From Lineus longissimus (Eukaryota; Nemertea; Pilidiophora; Heteronemertea; Lineidae): DNA of 64,000 nt. Positions 1 through 11,929 of this stretch are shown here, one piece after another. Both the position numbers and the translations under genes were made by a program. Every line of letters starts with the position of its first letter. The first letter of the stretch is position 1. The notes beneath the pieces are model-generated. The model searched no databases and was not told where the DNA came from. It saw only the letters and a list, made by a program, of their open reading frames with translations. The stretch lies in the NCBI RefSeq assembly GCF_910592395.1, contig NC_088325.1, positions 10,542,109 to 10,606,108 of the forward strand, given 5' to 3'.

Positions 1-247
1 GTGAACTCCATTATTTTCACGAGCCCAATGGCAATATTTTTGTGATTTTCATGTTAGGGAGAGTGGAGAGACCCCTATTGGCAACATTTTGCAGCTTACT
101 CTAACCTTCCTGCCTCTTGCCTAAAGTCCCCCTTCAAAGCACTTTGCCACTTCTTCATCTTCTCTGCATCAAACATTTGAAGTTAGGCTATGAAATACAA
201 AAAAATTGCCATTTCTCCTTTAACAACTATTTTCTCTTCATTTCCAG

Positions 248-3200
248 TTTCCATGTCAACCACGGGAGATGTCATCTTAGACAAAGCCTTGTCCAAAATT
301 GGCGAGAAGAGTTTGTTTACGAAAGAATTGGAGGTTGCCCTTGAAGAGAAATCGGTTGACATGGTTGTACATTCATTAAAGGATCTGCCCACACTACTGC
401 CCCCAAATATGGCCATAGCATCAGTCTTAGAGTAAGTCTGGAGAATCTGGACTTTGCAGATTAGAAAAAATGCAGTGCCTTTAGACGGTTATCTGCTGCG
501 ATTACAAAAATTTTGCTGTTGAATTGTGCAAATGAGATAATGCATTACCTGATGCACTAGGAGAACCTCTCTACCTGGTGCTGAAGGAGTGAATGACAGG
601 TGATCTGTGGACAGTCTCCTTTTATTGTGGAGGCCCAGGTTTAAATTTGTCCATAGAGAAATGGTAAGTGTGTAGTGTCAAAGATTTATCATGCCAAGAT
701 ATTGTACGTATCATTATCAAGGACACAGTCTCATAACTTGGGGGTAACTTGGATTTGAGTTGATTTTGTCTGATCTTACTCTTTCAGACGAGATGATCCT
801 AGAGATGCTGTAGTCTTCACTGCATCTTGCAAGACAAAGAAATTAGAAGATTTACCACCAAATTCGTGAGTAATCATATGATTAGCCTTCCCTATTTTCT
901 TTATCACTGAATTCAGGGTTTCTGAAAGGAGATATTGGCAAGACTTCCACTCATATATTGTCCATTCAAAAAGTGCTTTGAGGGATCTCTTATGCATCGA
1001 AAGTCGCAGGTGGCATCCGAAATATTTTGGCAGCATCCAGGAAAAAAAGACAGGATACCACTGTGGGCCTCACGGCACCTTCTTTGCGCATTCTGGCGGC
1101 TCTCAAAGTTATTTTGGCAGCAACCACACTTTGCCTTCTCCAAAATGTCATTAATTGAAATTTGGTGCACGTGACTTTCATTTGGAATTATATCAGGACA
1201 TCTCTTATCATAAGTTCAACCGGCGAGCAAAACGGCCGCTGGGATTTCATTGTATTATTTTGAGAACCCAGACTTTCTTCCCTTGTGAATGAGCTGCCAA
1301 GTAATAAGTATGAGAAATTTTTTGTACTTTTCAGTGCAATAGGAACCAGTTCATTAAGACGAATTGCTCAGCTGAAGAGGAAGTACCCACTCTTCAGATT
1401 TGAAAATATTGTATCCTTTTTGTCGAGTCGAATTGTCACATGGTAGGTATCAGTTTCCACCACGGAATTCTGCCGAAAATTCACAAACTGCCAGGGTTAT
1501 CATGTTTATTCTGAGTGAGCACTCCGTGCAGCAATGGTCTTTGTGTGGATCAATGCATTTGCAACATGCTGCCTGGAGCTCAGGGACATCATGATGATGT
1601 TGTCATGATGACTCTGAAAACACTCGGTAGTATGACGATACTGTCAGTGATGTATTTTTATCGGGAACTTTGTCAGACTTTCACCCCGATAGGCGTAAGC
1701 ACATCAGCCTAAAGGTAGACCTGAAAATGCATTCATAAGCTGACCTTGACCTTCTAACAGCGGGGTAACCTCAACACACGTTTCCGAAAACTAGACGAAG
1801 GAAATATGTACGCCGCAATCGTTCTAGCAAAAGCCGGTTTAGAAAGAATGGAATGGCATAGCCGTATCGATGAAGTCCTTGAGCCGTCCGATTGTATGTA
1901 CGCCGTAAGCCAGGGGGCGCTGGCGGTGGAATGCCGATCGGACGACCAGGAGATGATCGAGATGCTGAGTACGCTTCATCATACTGGGACGTTACTTCGA
2001 GTCGTTGCAGAGAGGGCTTTTCTGCGGACTTTGGTGAGATAAAGCATTACGATTACTATAAACCCAAAAATGTTCACTGGTGCTTTTTTGGCAGGATCAC
2101 AGAAGAACCTCAATTAGCGGAAATAAAAAGTGAACATTTCTTTTGATAGGAAAAAAGGATAGTTTTTGTAAAAAACCGAGTTATGTAAAGTAAAAGTGAT
2201 GGACTGTTTTGGTTCAGGCTCAAAATTAGGTTAAGGCAGTGACGAGAACCATAACATTTTCTTTCAGTAGCCTTATTTCATGTGTCATTTTGATTCCTAT
2301 TTTCAGGAGGGAGGCTGTACTGTACCTGTAGCTGTCCATACTGTTTTTACCGAAGGAGATTCGAAGGTACGGTTAATTTTATCCTGTTGCTATATTTTTT
2401 GCTTTTCAAAGAATATTTTAACAGTGTTCAAATTAGCAAGCTTTCATATGAGTGGTTGTAGCTGACGAAGGTTTTTCACAAATCATCTTGATTGGAAAAA
2501 AATTCAAATCAGCAAAAAAATTCTTTTCATTCCAAAAGCGGAAAGAACTCGAGGATTCTGTAAAATAAAAATCGGGAAAAATTTCCTTTTCAAAATTTTT
2601 ACGATTTTCAAAGGCACAATAGTTTAGTGGTCTACAGTATTCATAATGCATCTTTTGTTGCAGTGTGAGTTGTCTATGGACGGTGGCGTGTTTAGCCTAG
2701 ATGGATTTCAGGCGATAACGAATTCTATGCAGACGCGGTTTACTCTAGAGCCAGTCAGTAAGAAAGTGAGTACCAATACATCATTTGGTTTAAGCCGTAA
2801 GCCCAACGAAGTGCAATAAACCTTTCGCTGTGGGTAACGTTTATAGCAGGTCATCTACTGACCTTGTTCCTGCCTATCATCACCCTCTAAAGGGACAATA
2901 TAGGCAGCGGCCAGTCAGGCAAGATAAAGTTACACGAAGTCACCAATAGGGGTCTCTCTCATCTCTCAGTACGTCAAAATGATTCAAGCTTGTGCGAGGA
3001 ATATATTTAGTGCTGAATCTGACCTAGGGCCCTTTACTACTGTGTATATAAGTCACCTGGAGATGGCCAAATTAGCCCCTCTGCTCCTGCCTATAGTCCC
3101 CCTTTAATTTCCACTTGTCACATTTTCAGATGAGGACAAATGGTCCATCTCTGTTCTCTAGTATCGTTGCCGAAGACGTTAACGACTCCGCACTCGCCGC

Positions 3201-3357
3201 TGTGGAAACGTTGGGTCGTCAACTCGCCGAGACTCTGCTACAGAACGGCGCCAAGCCAATCCTGGATGAAGCGAAGGCTGAGGCAGAGGCCGAGCTGAGG
3301 AAACAAAAAGTGGAACGAGATCTGAAACGCAACGAAGCCTGTGAGAAGGCTGTTTAA
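248..3357 (+). CDS. HMBS: Hydroxymethylbilane synthase (porphobilinogen deaminase), 3' part, seven exons
   Basis: This cytosolic haem-biosynthesis enzyme joins four porphobilinogen units into hydroxymethylbilane. Exons with GT-AG borders and compatible phases are 248-431, 788-865, 1335-1410, 1761-2033, 2307-2366, 2664-2765 and 3130-3357 (TAA). The conserved motifs appear in family order: STTGD then [14 protein letters not shown], the catalytic-Asp motif [43 protein letters not shown] and [12 protein letters not shown]. The Cys in the last motif is the one that carries the dipyrromethane cofactor in this family. No break is seen. The first ~60 residues lie upstream of the window. The last exon adds a charged, probably helical tail rich in Ala, Glu and Lys. 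Intron 1376-1800 and the other introns hold no recognisable gene. Confidence 0.95.
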
Positions 3358-3426
3358 GAACTTACTAGGGAGCTTGGGGTTGAGATCTGAAGCATGCAAG
3401 GAATCCTGGGAGTGGAAAGACTTCTT

Positions 3427-3600
3427 TTAAACTCTTGTTGTGTTTTAACACAACAAGAGTTTAAAAAAACTCTTGTTGTGTTTTAACACAACAAGAGTTT
3501 AAAAACTCTTGTTTAAAAACTTGTTTAAAAACTCTTGTTGAGAGTGGAGAAACAATCTTTTTTAAACTCTTGTTGATTGGTGGTTTTACAAAAATGTTGA
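3427..3600. repeat. Tandem near-perfect palindromes downstream of HMBS
   Basis: Two adjacent ~37-bp palindromes (about 3427-3464 and 3466-3502) are built from CTCTTGTTGTG and its complement around TTTTAACA. Shorter broken copies of ACTCTTGTT follow to about 3580. They begin ~70 bases after the HMBS stop, so they probably lie in its 3' UTR, where each could fold into a long hairpin. Confidence 0.8.
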
Positions 3601-4895
3601 AGTCAGAAGTTAGAACGCTCATTTAAGAGTGCGGCTTTGTTTTAACTGACATAACTTATGCAGCATTAAAAGGTGCTGCAGTTTGTTTTCATTGCAATTT
3701 CTTCTGGTTCAGGTAAATGCATGTAGAAATCAACTTTGCAGAAAGTTGGCATTTATACTATTTGTAGATGCAAAATCTTTGCACTAACGTTCCACCCACA
3801 TGTATGGTTGTGCTGTCAAATTGCTGACGATTTCTTGCAGTTGATTTTCATTACTTCGTATAGTGAGCAATTGAAATGACCCAGAAATTTCTGAGCAGAT
3901 TTCAAGCTGAGTGTATGGCTTTTTTGAGTCGATTTATATTCGGCTGGCTCTTCCCGCAACCAAACTGGCACTGATCCATCCACGGCCACCATTTACAAAT
4001 CCGTCTGTTGACTAGCCAATTTAAGTGCCCCATGCACCATATGGCAATATTTTGGAACAGAAGTTTTGTCGATTTTGTATTGACATGATGCGATCTACTT
4101 ATTTAGCTTTATATTGCTTGAATCAAGTTTAGGTAAATCCATCTTGCTTGCATGTAGTGCGTCAGGAAAAAGGGAATTACATCTTAAACTTCAAAAAGAG
4201 CAAGGCAGTTTGCTCTCAGCAGTTAGTCATGACATTATTTGTATTATGAAATGGTTGCGAGGTATATATTTATAAAATGGACGCCACTAATAAATAGGAA
4301 ATGGTCGCCAGATATATATAGATTCATGCTGCTTGTTTTATACAGGTAGTATCCTTATTCTCTAGAGAATTAATTCGCCCTAGTATCATATGCTGCTTAA
4401 TATATATTTTAGAATATAATCTGTGTAGTATTTAGATAGAAATATTGAGTATGTGTCAGCATGTTACAGGAAAACCATTAGAAATGTTCTTCATTATTGG
4501 TTGTTAGTGCTGTCAATGAATACTAGTAAAGGCCTTTCAGACAAAATGTTATTTCTTGGGGACTGCTGCGCCATCTATCAAAACCTCATTGGAAAAGTTG
4601 TATTCAGTGGCGCCGGGAGAGAATGACTTTTGTGGGAAACCTCTATTCTGAAGAGGTTACAAACCACCAAAGTCATAATTTTGCCTGCGGAGATAGTAGA
4701 CAAGAGATGTGAAAAAGCCTGAGGGTTGACATGGTCATCATCGTTGCCTTGTGGCATTTAAATCTGTTTTTCATGTATTCATAGTCTTCAGTGCATTGTG
4801 TAGACGTCATTTAGCTGGTTGAAGGGCGCCTGTGCAAAGGTTCTTTATGTCATGTTATAGGCCAATGTAAAACAAATGCACCAAAACTGGCTTAA

Positions 4896-5230
4896 AGGGA
4901 ACTGGAACCGCCAAGCCAGTTCGTATGACCTCGTTTTCATTTCCCGCGTATCGGGTGATCAGAACGAGGCATGAATGAAAAAAGGCGCCTAGCTGTCAAT
5001 CATTGAGTGACGTCACTACTATGGAATTTACTACGAAAACTCATGAATGAAAGATCGCATGACTCACGTGATTCTCACATGATTCTCAATGATAACAAAT
5101 TGAACTGCGCATGCTCGGGCACTGGGGGCGGAGCTGCAAATCTGAACTCGAATAGGAAGTTGGAAGTTTGACTTTCTCGGGCGGTGAAAGTCGAAAAAAT
5201 GAATAAATCGCTCGGCGGTTCCAGTTCCCT
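4896..5230. mobile_element. Non-autonomous inverted-repeat element with TTAA target duplication
   Basis: The left end AGGGAACTGGAACCGCC and right end GGCGGTTCCAGTTCCCT are exact inverted repeats. TTAA flanks both sides (4892-4895 and 5231-5234). TTAA duplication is known for piggyBac and Kolobok transposons. The interior (335 bp in total) has no coding capacity, so this is a MITE. Confidence 0.85.
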
Positions 5231-5699
5231 TTAATGGTGTCTGCTCATTATTTTAATCAATGGTTACCGAGGTATGTTCTGTTTTGATACTACATGTATT
5301 TTATAATTAGCATAATCTGAATAAAATATTTTTCGCTTGAACTGTTCTTTGTTTATTAATTAATGTATTTCATGTTAGCATTTCAATGGGGTATTCTAAA
5401 ACACATTGTGGTAGTGCAAATCGAGTGATGTTTGTAAAGCCAAAGGTTTACAAATTCGCTCCCTTTTCATTTGTACTGTGCATCAGACAACAAGATGGAG
5501 ACATTTGACATTTCAGAAAATTTGAAACAATATCGGATGCTACAGAAGAAATGGAGACAATGTCACATCCAAGTGAGGTGCAGATAAAAATTCTGTCTGC
5601 CATTGAGGGAGACTATAGCTTGCCTTGAAGGTGGTCGGAGATTATATCACATCCAACCAACACAAACCAGCCTGGTAAAACCACATGCCTCCTCGCGAG

Positions 5700-7950
5700 A
5701 CATGATACTTTGGTGGGCGGTCTTTGCGGTCAGACCAAGCAACAACTAAACTCGTCCCCTGAGTGTTTTCATGACATTTGGGTGGTCGATCTCTGTGGTC
5801 AGACTAAGCCACAACATAACTATGTGTCAGGAATTGGTGAAGATCTAAAGTGGCTCGGGGTAAAAGGCTGCAACACATCCCAGTCCCTCCTGCCCAGTTC
5901 AGGAAGTCAATTGCCAAGTTCTTGTATTATCTTGTGTTGCCGGGTTAAGATGATATGGAGGGGAAGGGTGGAGGATATATCCCCAGGATGAGACTTATAT
6001 GTCCTGTGGTTGCGACACTGTCTCAGGCTGAATGGAAGATGAAATCCACAAGTTGGGACCATGGCTTGTGTCCTTTGGCTGTGATATTGTGTCAGGTTGA
6101 TTGGATAAGATAGAAGCTCAAAGTTGGGACAATTTCTTGTCTCCTTTGGTTGTGATGTCGTCCTTTGGTTGTATGGAAGATAGAATCCCCAAGCTCGGAT
6201 ACTTATGTCCTTCTGTTGTGGTAATGGCCTTGGTTGTATAGAAGAAAGAATCCCCAAGCAAGGATACCAATATCCTTTGGTTGTGTTAAAGACCCTGCTT
6301 GTATGGAAAATAGAATCCCAAAGTGGGACACTTATATCTGTTGGTTGTGATAATGGCTCTGGTTGTATAGAAATAGAATCACAAAGTTGGGACACTTTCT
6401 TGTCTCCTTTGGCATGTTGTCTTGGGTTGTGTGAAAGATATTAATCCCAAGTTGGGTGAACTTCCTCTGTCCTTTGGTTGTGATATTAGGATTAGAGTGA
6501 TATCAAGATATTGTATTAGGTTGAATGGACAAAGAGTCCCAAAGATGAGACACTTTTGTCCTTAGCTTGTGATATCATCTCGGGCTGTATTGCAGATGAA
6601 TACCCAATTGGTAGGGACACTTTCTTGTTCCTTTGGTTGTGATATTGTCCTGGGTGGTATAGAAGATACCCCCCTTTTTTGTCTGTCTCCTGTTGTATGA
6701 AAGATAAAATGCACAACTTGAAACGCTTTCATGTGTCCCCTGGTTGTGATATTGGGTCTGGTTGTATGGAAGATAGAACCCCGAAGTTGGAAAACTTTCT
6801 TGTGTCCTTTGGTTGTGATGTTGTCTTGGTTTGCCCGGAAGATAGAATCCCCAAGTTGGAAAGCTTTCTTGTTTCCTTAAGTTGTGATGTCGTATTAGGT
6901 TGAATGGATATAGAATCCAACAGATGAGACACTTTTGTCCTTGGCTTGTGATGTCATCCCTGGCTGTATAGAAGATGAATACCCAATTGGTAGGGACACT
7001 TTCTTGTTCCCTTGGTTGTGATATTGTCCTTGGTGGTATAGAAGATAAACCCCTCCTTTTGTGTCTGTCTCCTGTTGTTTGAAAGATAAAATACACAACT
7101 TGAAACGCTTTCCTGTGTCCCCTGGTTGTGATATTGGGTCTGGTTGTATGGAAGATAGAACTCCCAAGTTTGAAAACTTTCTTGTGTCCTTTGGTTGTGA
7201 TGTTGTCTTGGTTTGCCCGGAAGATAGAACCCCCAAGTTGGAAAGCTTTCTTGTTTCCTTAAGTTGTGATATTATATTGGGTTGAATGGATATAGAGTCC
7301 CCAAGATGAGACACGTTTGTCCTTGGCTTGTGATATCGTCTCTGGCTGTATTGCAGATGAATACCCATTTGGTAGGGACACTTTCTTGTTCCCTTGGTTG
7401 TGATATTGTCCTTGGTGTCTGTCTCCTGTTGTTTGAAAAAGATACAATGCACAACTTGAGACACTTTCCTGTGTCCCCTGATTGTGATATTGGCTCCGGT
7501 TGTATGAAAGATAGAAAGGCAGAGTTACACACGTGTGTCCCCTGGTTGTGATATGGGCTATGATTGTAACTTGTGACACTGTCTTGCGTCGCCTGTTTCT
7601 GACATTTTTCAGGTGGTCAAGCCCAGTTGTGCTGCCTGGTTGTGACAGTGTCCAAACTTGACAGGAATAAGGGGGAGAGTAAATCACCGAGTTGCAATGC
7701 TTCCTCCAGAAGACGTGGTCTCAGGTTGAGAAGTCAATCAACAAGACACATTTTATTTTCTTGTCAGGGGGAGGCAGATCCAGGAATGCAGAGAAAGAGT
7801 GCAGGTGTCCTTTGAACTTCCCGAGGAATGATGAAGATTCTTACAGGTTTAAAGGCAGCTGGTGTCTGCCCTCTTCAACCATTACTACAGATTGTGACAT
7901 TGTCTCGTTTCAGGGGTGGGGTGGAAGACTGAATCCCCATCACCTGTAAC
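5700..7950. repeat. Degenerate tandem array, ~70-bp units in ~381-bp higher-order repeats
   Basis: Units of about 68-72 bp recur, built on GGTTGTGATATTGTC, GGAAGATAGAATCCCCAAG and ACTTTCTTGTGTCC. From about 6540 a larger block repeats: the marker TGAGACAC occurs at 6545, 6925 and 7307, giving periods of 380 and 382. Open frames in either direction follow the repeat and differ in frame from unit to unit, so I do not call them genes. The edges are gradual. Confidence 0.8.
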
Positions 7951-9411
7951 TCCGTTTGACCTCTTGGCGTAGGGCTTTCTTGGGCTGAGGGGGAGAATCA
8001 CAGAGTAAAAAGATGCCACGTAAATGATATGATAATTTTATTGTATTGTTTTATACAAAACAGTCATAATAAAATCTTCTTTCGATAAGAAACAAACTAA
8101 ATTTTCTTGGAGCGAGAATCGTCTCCGATTCTCTTCAGTGAAAAAACTAGAAAACTCAAAAATATACAGTAGCACTGTTGAGGTGGTTCCTACAAGAAAA
8201 CGAGATTAACAGTTAAAGGGGACCAAAGCTTACATTCATTTCATGGGACTGCAGCAGAATTTCTAATGAGAGAGAGAGAACTTTTGCACAGTGAGTTGTG
8301 TACCTTTTCAAGACCCATGTGATCATTGTCATGACAACTCAACAGCCCGATGTGTTACCATCACACAAGACGCTTTTGCCGTAGTCTGGGATCCTGACCA
8401 CACTATCACTGTCGTGGTATGTAAATAAAACCTGGGGCTTGCGGACCAGGCTGGCTTCGCAGTTTTGATGTTTTGTCTAATTTCTCTGGTACATAAATAG
8501 ACCACCGCAATGAGTTCGGAAAAGGTACATAAGTGACTGCGCCCACAGCAGATTTGTTGGGCCATCCCGTTGGCAAAAAGTTTGCAGGAAACGAGTACTC
8601 AAGATGAAATGAAAGTTATCGATCATTTCCACAAAATTTTAATCCACCAAAAACTATTCCTCTTCAGGAAGAAAGTTGATTTTCTGACTGCGCCATCAGT
8701 CCAAGAAATAAGTAACTACATGCATTACTGCTGTCTGCTCAGAATATCTCCAGAGACAGCACCCTGTACAGAAACAGCCGGTGCTAGGAAGCAGGAATAT
8801 AATGGCCAGCGCACATTTTAAATGCAAGTGTCCAATCAATTGTACAATGCAAGCAACCTCCAATACTATTGAAATATGGTTTCCATCCAGCCATGGCAAT
8901 TTCTCACAAACAAGACAAAGGGCACTTTAAATCCTTCATAACAGTGTCTGAATTAATCTCCCAAGTCTGCCGATTTGATCATCTCTATTCTTACACATTC
9001 GAGAAAAATAATTCACAATTTTGACCGATTTGCTCAAAGGACTTTCGAGTTGTCCCCGTTGATGGCCCGTCCAAACAACGTGACGACAATGCCAACAGCT
9101 GATGACGTCATGAGCCACTAGTGTGTTGATATTATCAAATGAAGTCGAAGACGTCACTCGGTCGGACGATCACCACAACCCACTGACAGCGCCAGCAAGT
9201 AACGTCACAACCATGGTATGGTATGGATTTGGCAAGATGCAACTGGTTACGCCGGCACGCCTTCGAGTTTGTTGTTTCTTTTGGTTTGAGAATAAGAATA
9301 AATCTCATGGTCATGATCGAGGCCCAAATTGACAATGCTAGTGCAAAGTTGTAGGGTACTATTGTTTTTGTTTCAAGAGAAGGGGCAAAACCGTAATGGA
9401 ACGATTTCATC
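7951..9411. other. Intergenic stretch, no gene recognised
   Basis: Small open frames exist, but none has recognisable domains or consistent splice sites. At 8028-8080 an AT-rich run contains AATAAA-like signals on both strands. Confidence 0.4.
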
Positions 9412-9835
9412 ATGTATCGAGACCTGCACTGGTTACCCATACGAGCGCGGATTGAGTTTAAAATCCTAACAGTTGTCTACAAATGTTATCGCCAACTGGC
9501 CCCGAAATATCTGGAGGAACTGTTAGTGCCGTACGCACCAAAGCGTGCACTTAGATCTGCGGACAAGAACCTTCTCGTCACCCCACGGTTCCAAAGCTCG
9601 AGTTTTGGCGGGAGAGCTTTCAGCTCAGCGGCCGCATTGGCTTGGAACTCTCTCGGCCAAGGCCTACGCCAGGAGGACACTCTGAACAAGTTCAGGAAGG
9701 CTCTAAAAACTGAGCTTTTCAGAAAACATTTCTCACGCAACTAATGACTGTCAACTATAGTGGGGAGCGCTTTTGAACATTTTCAAATGGAAACAGCGCT
9801 TTATAAATTTAACTTTATTATTATTATTATCATGA
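9412..9835 (+). mobile_element. 5'-truncated LINE (CR1/L2-like) reverse transcriptase C-terminus and 3' tail
   Basis: The open frame 9412-9744 encodes the conserved end of a non-LTR retrotransposon ORF2. It contains DLHWLPIRARIEFKI, a run of aliphatic residues and NLLVTPRF, then RAFSSAAALAWNSLGQ and FRKALKTELF. It is followed by the typical GCGCTTTATAAAT end and an (ATT)n tail near 9815-9830. The catalytic RT region is missing, so this is a dead 5'-truncated copy. Confidence 0.88.
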
Positions 9836-9939
9836 AGTTCCAAAGAAGTGTGAGCCCTTACCACACTTAATCGCTTGACACTGCTAGAGGGAAACCATAC
9901 TTTCAGGTGTATAAATACAATAATGAAAAGTCCCAACAG

Positions 9940-11714
9940 CTAAGACACTAGTACGCCCTGCGCGGATTGCTTTTTCTCGTCTTTCTTCGCACCCTCATCC
10001 TCCTCCCCTCTGATTCGAATATTGTGCTTTTCCCTGAACTCATTCAATTCCTCTCCTTGGGTCTCCAGCTGTTTCGTAAGTCCTTCGATTACTTTTCCTA
10101 ACTGAAAACGAAAAGATTTAACATTTATTGATATAGTGTGGAACAATATCACATGCTTGGGAGCATGGTGGCACGGAAGAATGGAAACCACTTGTGATCG
10201 GAGGGGCAAGACTGTTGTAACCTTGGCATGAGGATGAGAGCCGGACACTTCCTTATGGTTTTGGGCCTGGCCGGTGGCTGTAGGCAATCTTAAATTTGAC
10301 AAAGGCAGCATCCAGTCCAACGTAGCAAGGCATATTCTCTCAATCATTATAGCCAAGCACTACCAGTCAAACATTAATTTGACATCTCCACCCACACTCA
10401 CCTGATCTTTATTATTTTCTAAAGCAGGTAATACGTCTTTCACTGTTCTTTCAACGAGGACGCCTCCCACCATTCTAAAACATTTTCTTTCGGGGTCAAC
10501 ATGTTTCAGGGCAGCAACAACCAATCTAAAAAAAAGCGAGTGAAGCTTTTATAATAAAAATCAGCAGGTTAAAAGTAAGGCCATGGGAATTATTAATCCG
10601 GTTTACCGTCCACCTCCCGCATGGGTTCTGAGCGAACATGAAATATTTTCATTATTTTAAAAAAAATCTATTTATTTTATTGTTGCCATCATTTTTTTAT
10701 TTAAATAATCTTTCCAGTGGTTCATCTTTACCTTAAATGATTGAAAAACACAATAAAAACTTGGCAGGGTAGGCTCTTCATCATAATAATGACATTTTTT
10801 CAATGCCTCATGTTGATGACCGACCTGATTTCCATTTACTGGAACTTGCTGAATCGCGTGTTTTGACCAGTAAATCAGACTGTAAACCGATAATGAAAAA
10901 TGAAAAAAAGCCTCATCATCTTTTTAAATCACTCGGACGGTAAACAGGATTAATCATTCCTATGGCCTAAGACAATGGTGTAGTGACCGTTGGTTCCGTC
11001 ACGTACCTCAGGTTTTCGTTTGCACTGACCAAAAGTACCGTTAAGGCTTTCACCGTCTCATATAGGCTTACAATACCTGTAGTATGTATGATGACGGAGC
11101 CAGTTTTCGCGGGTCTTATCACTAAGTGCTGATTTACTATACTAGCTTCCAACGATTGCGCACACGCAAAAGCTTATTTATTACGAAAGTTGAGATCAAT
11201 AACAAAATATCTGGGAGCCATACAATACATACATGTTTCGGCTAAACTTTAGAATCCCCGATCGGAAATGACGTAGTTTGATCGCATTCAACTATAAATC
11301 CATTACGAACAGTGGTGCTTCGTTAGTCAACCGATGACCTTTTTTTGGGGTGTGATCGGGGATTGTAAACTCGTTCCCATGTTTCAATTTCTTCTCTGGA
11401 AACGAAGTGACGCGCGAGAAAACGGGATTTCGCGAAATTGGGGAGGACTCGAAATTGGGGAGCAGCACCATACATGATGTACACAACATAGGCCTACCTT
11501 GCCTACAGTCTACACAAAAAATGAAGAATTTTCATGTTACATTTTCAACCACTTACTCGTGTTCTTTACAGTCCATTTCTAATTCTGAAATCTTTGTGGC
11601 AATACTTCGTTGTTGCTGCCTTAGTTCATTGAATTCTGAAACGATTTCTTCTTTTGTAAGGGTCTTTTCTTTCATGTCTTTGCCCTTTTTCGCGGAATTT
11701 GTTTGAGATGCCAT
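9940..11714 (-). CDS. PFDN2: Prefoldin subunit 2
   Basis: This is a beta-type subunit of the hexameric prefoldin chaperone, which hands unfolded actin and tubulin to the CCT chaperonin in the cytosol. Three exons on the minus strand, 11714-11557, 10525-10402 and 10101-9940, join in phase to give 147 residues, close to the family length. Recognisable blocks are EEIVSEFNELRQQQRSIA and ISELEMDCKEHE (N-terminal coiled coil), RKCFRMVGGVLVERTVKDV (beta-hairpin region), and LTKQLETQGEELNEFREKHNI (C-terminal coiled coil), ending GVLVS. The start ATG (11714-11712) opens a continuous frame. No defects are seen. A LINE sits just downstream on the opposite strand and may supply a poly(A) signal. Confidence 0.95.
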
Positions 11715-11929
11715 TTTCACGTTTTGACAAAATCAGCCTCGCTTTGGAGTACTTGAAGGAGCGCCGCCTTTTGCAACACCCTCCGCCAGCCTACCTCTCT
11801 GGCTGGGCACCACCTCCACAGCTAGGAACCTCTCTGACCAGGAACCACACGTGACTGGTAGTATCACTTCCAACCGTTTGAAGAAATGGCGGTGCTGTTG
11901 GTTGATATGTTGGCGTGCAGTAGTATGAA

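Larger units (their letters stand above)
3358..5700. other. Downstream flank of HMBS, no coding gene seen
   Basis: Apart from the palindromes and the TTAA-flanked element, this stretch is AT-rich and has stops in all frames. Candidate polyadenylation signals (AATAAA type) occur near 5320, so an HMBS 3' UTR could be long, but I cannot fix its end. Confidence 0.5.

Noticed and set aside
5907-7687. Several open frames of 140-190 codons on the minus strand
   Set aside because: They simply follow the tandem repeat units, change frame between units and show no domains or splice logic.
8329-8565. Minus-strand open frame of 78 codons
   Set aside because: No domain, splice context or conservation signature is visible.
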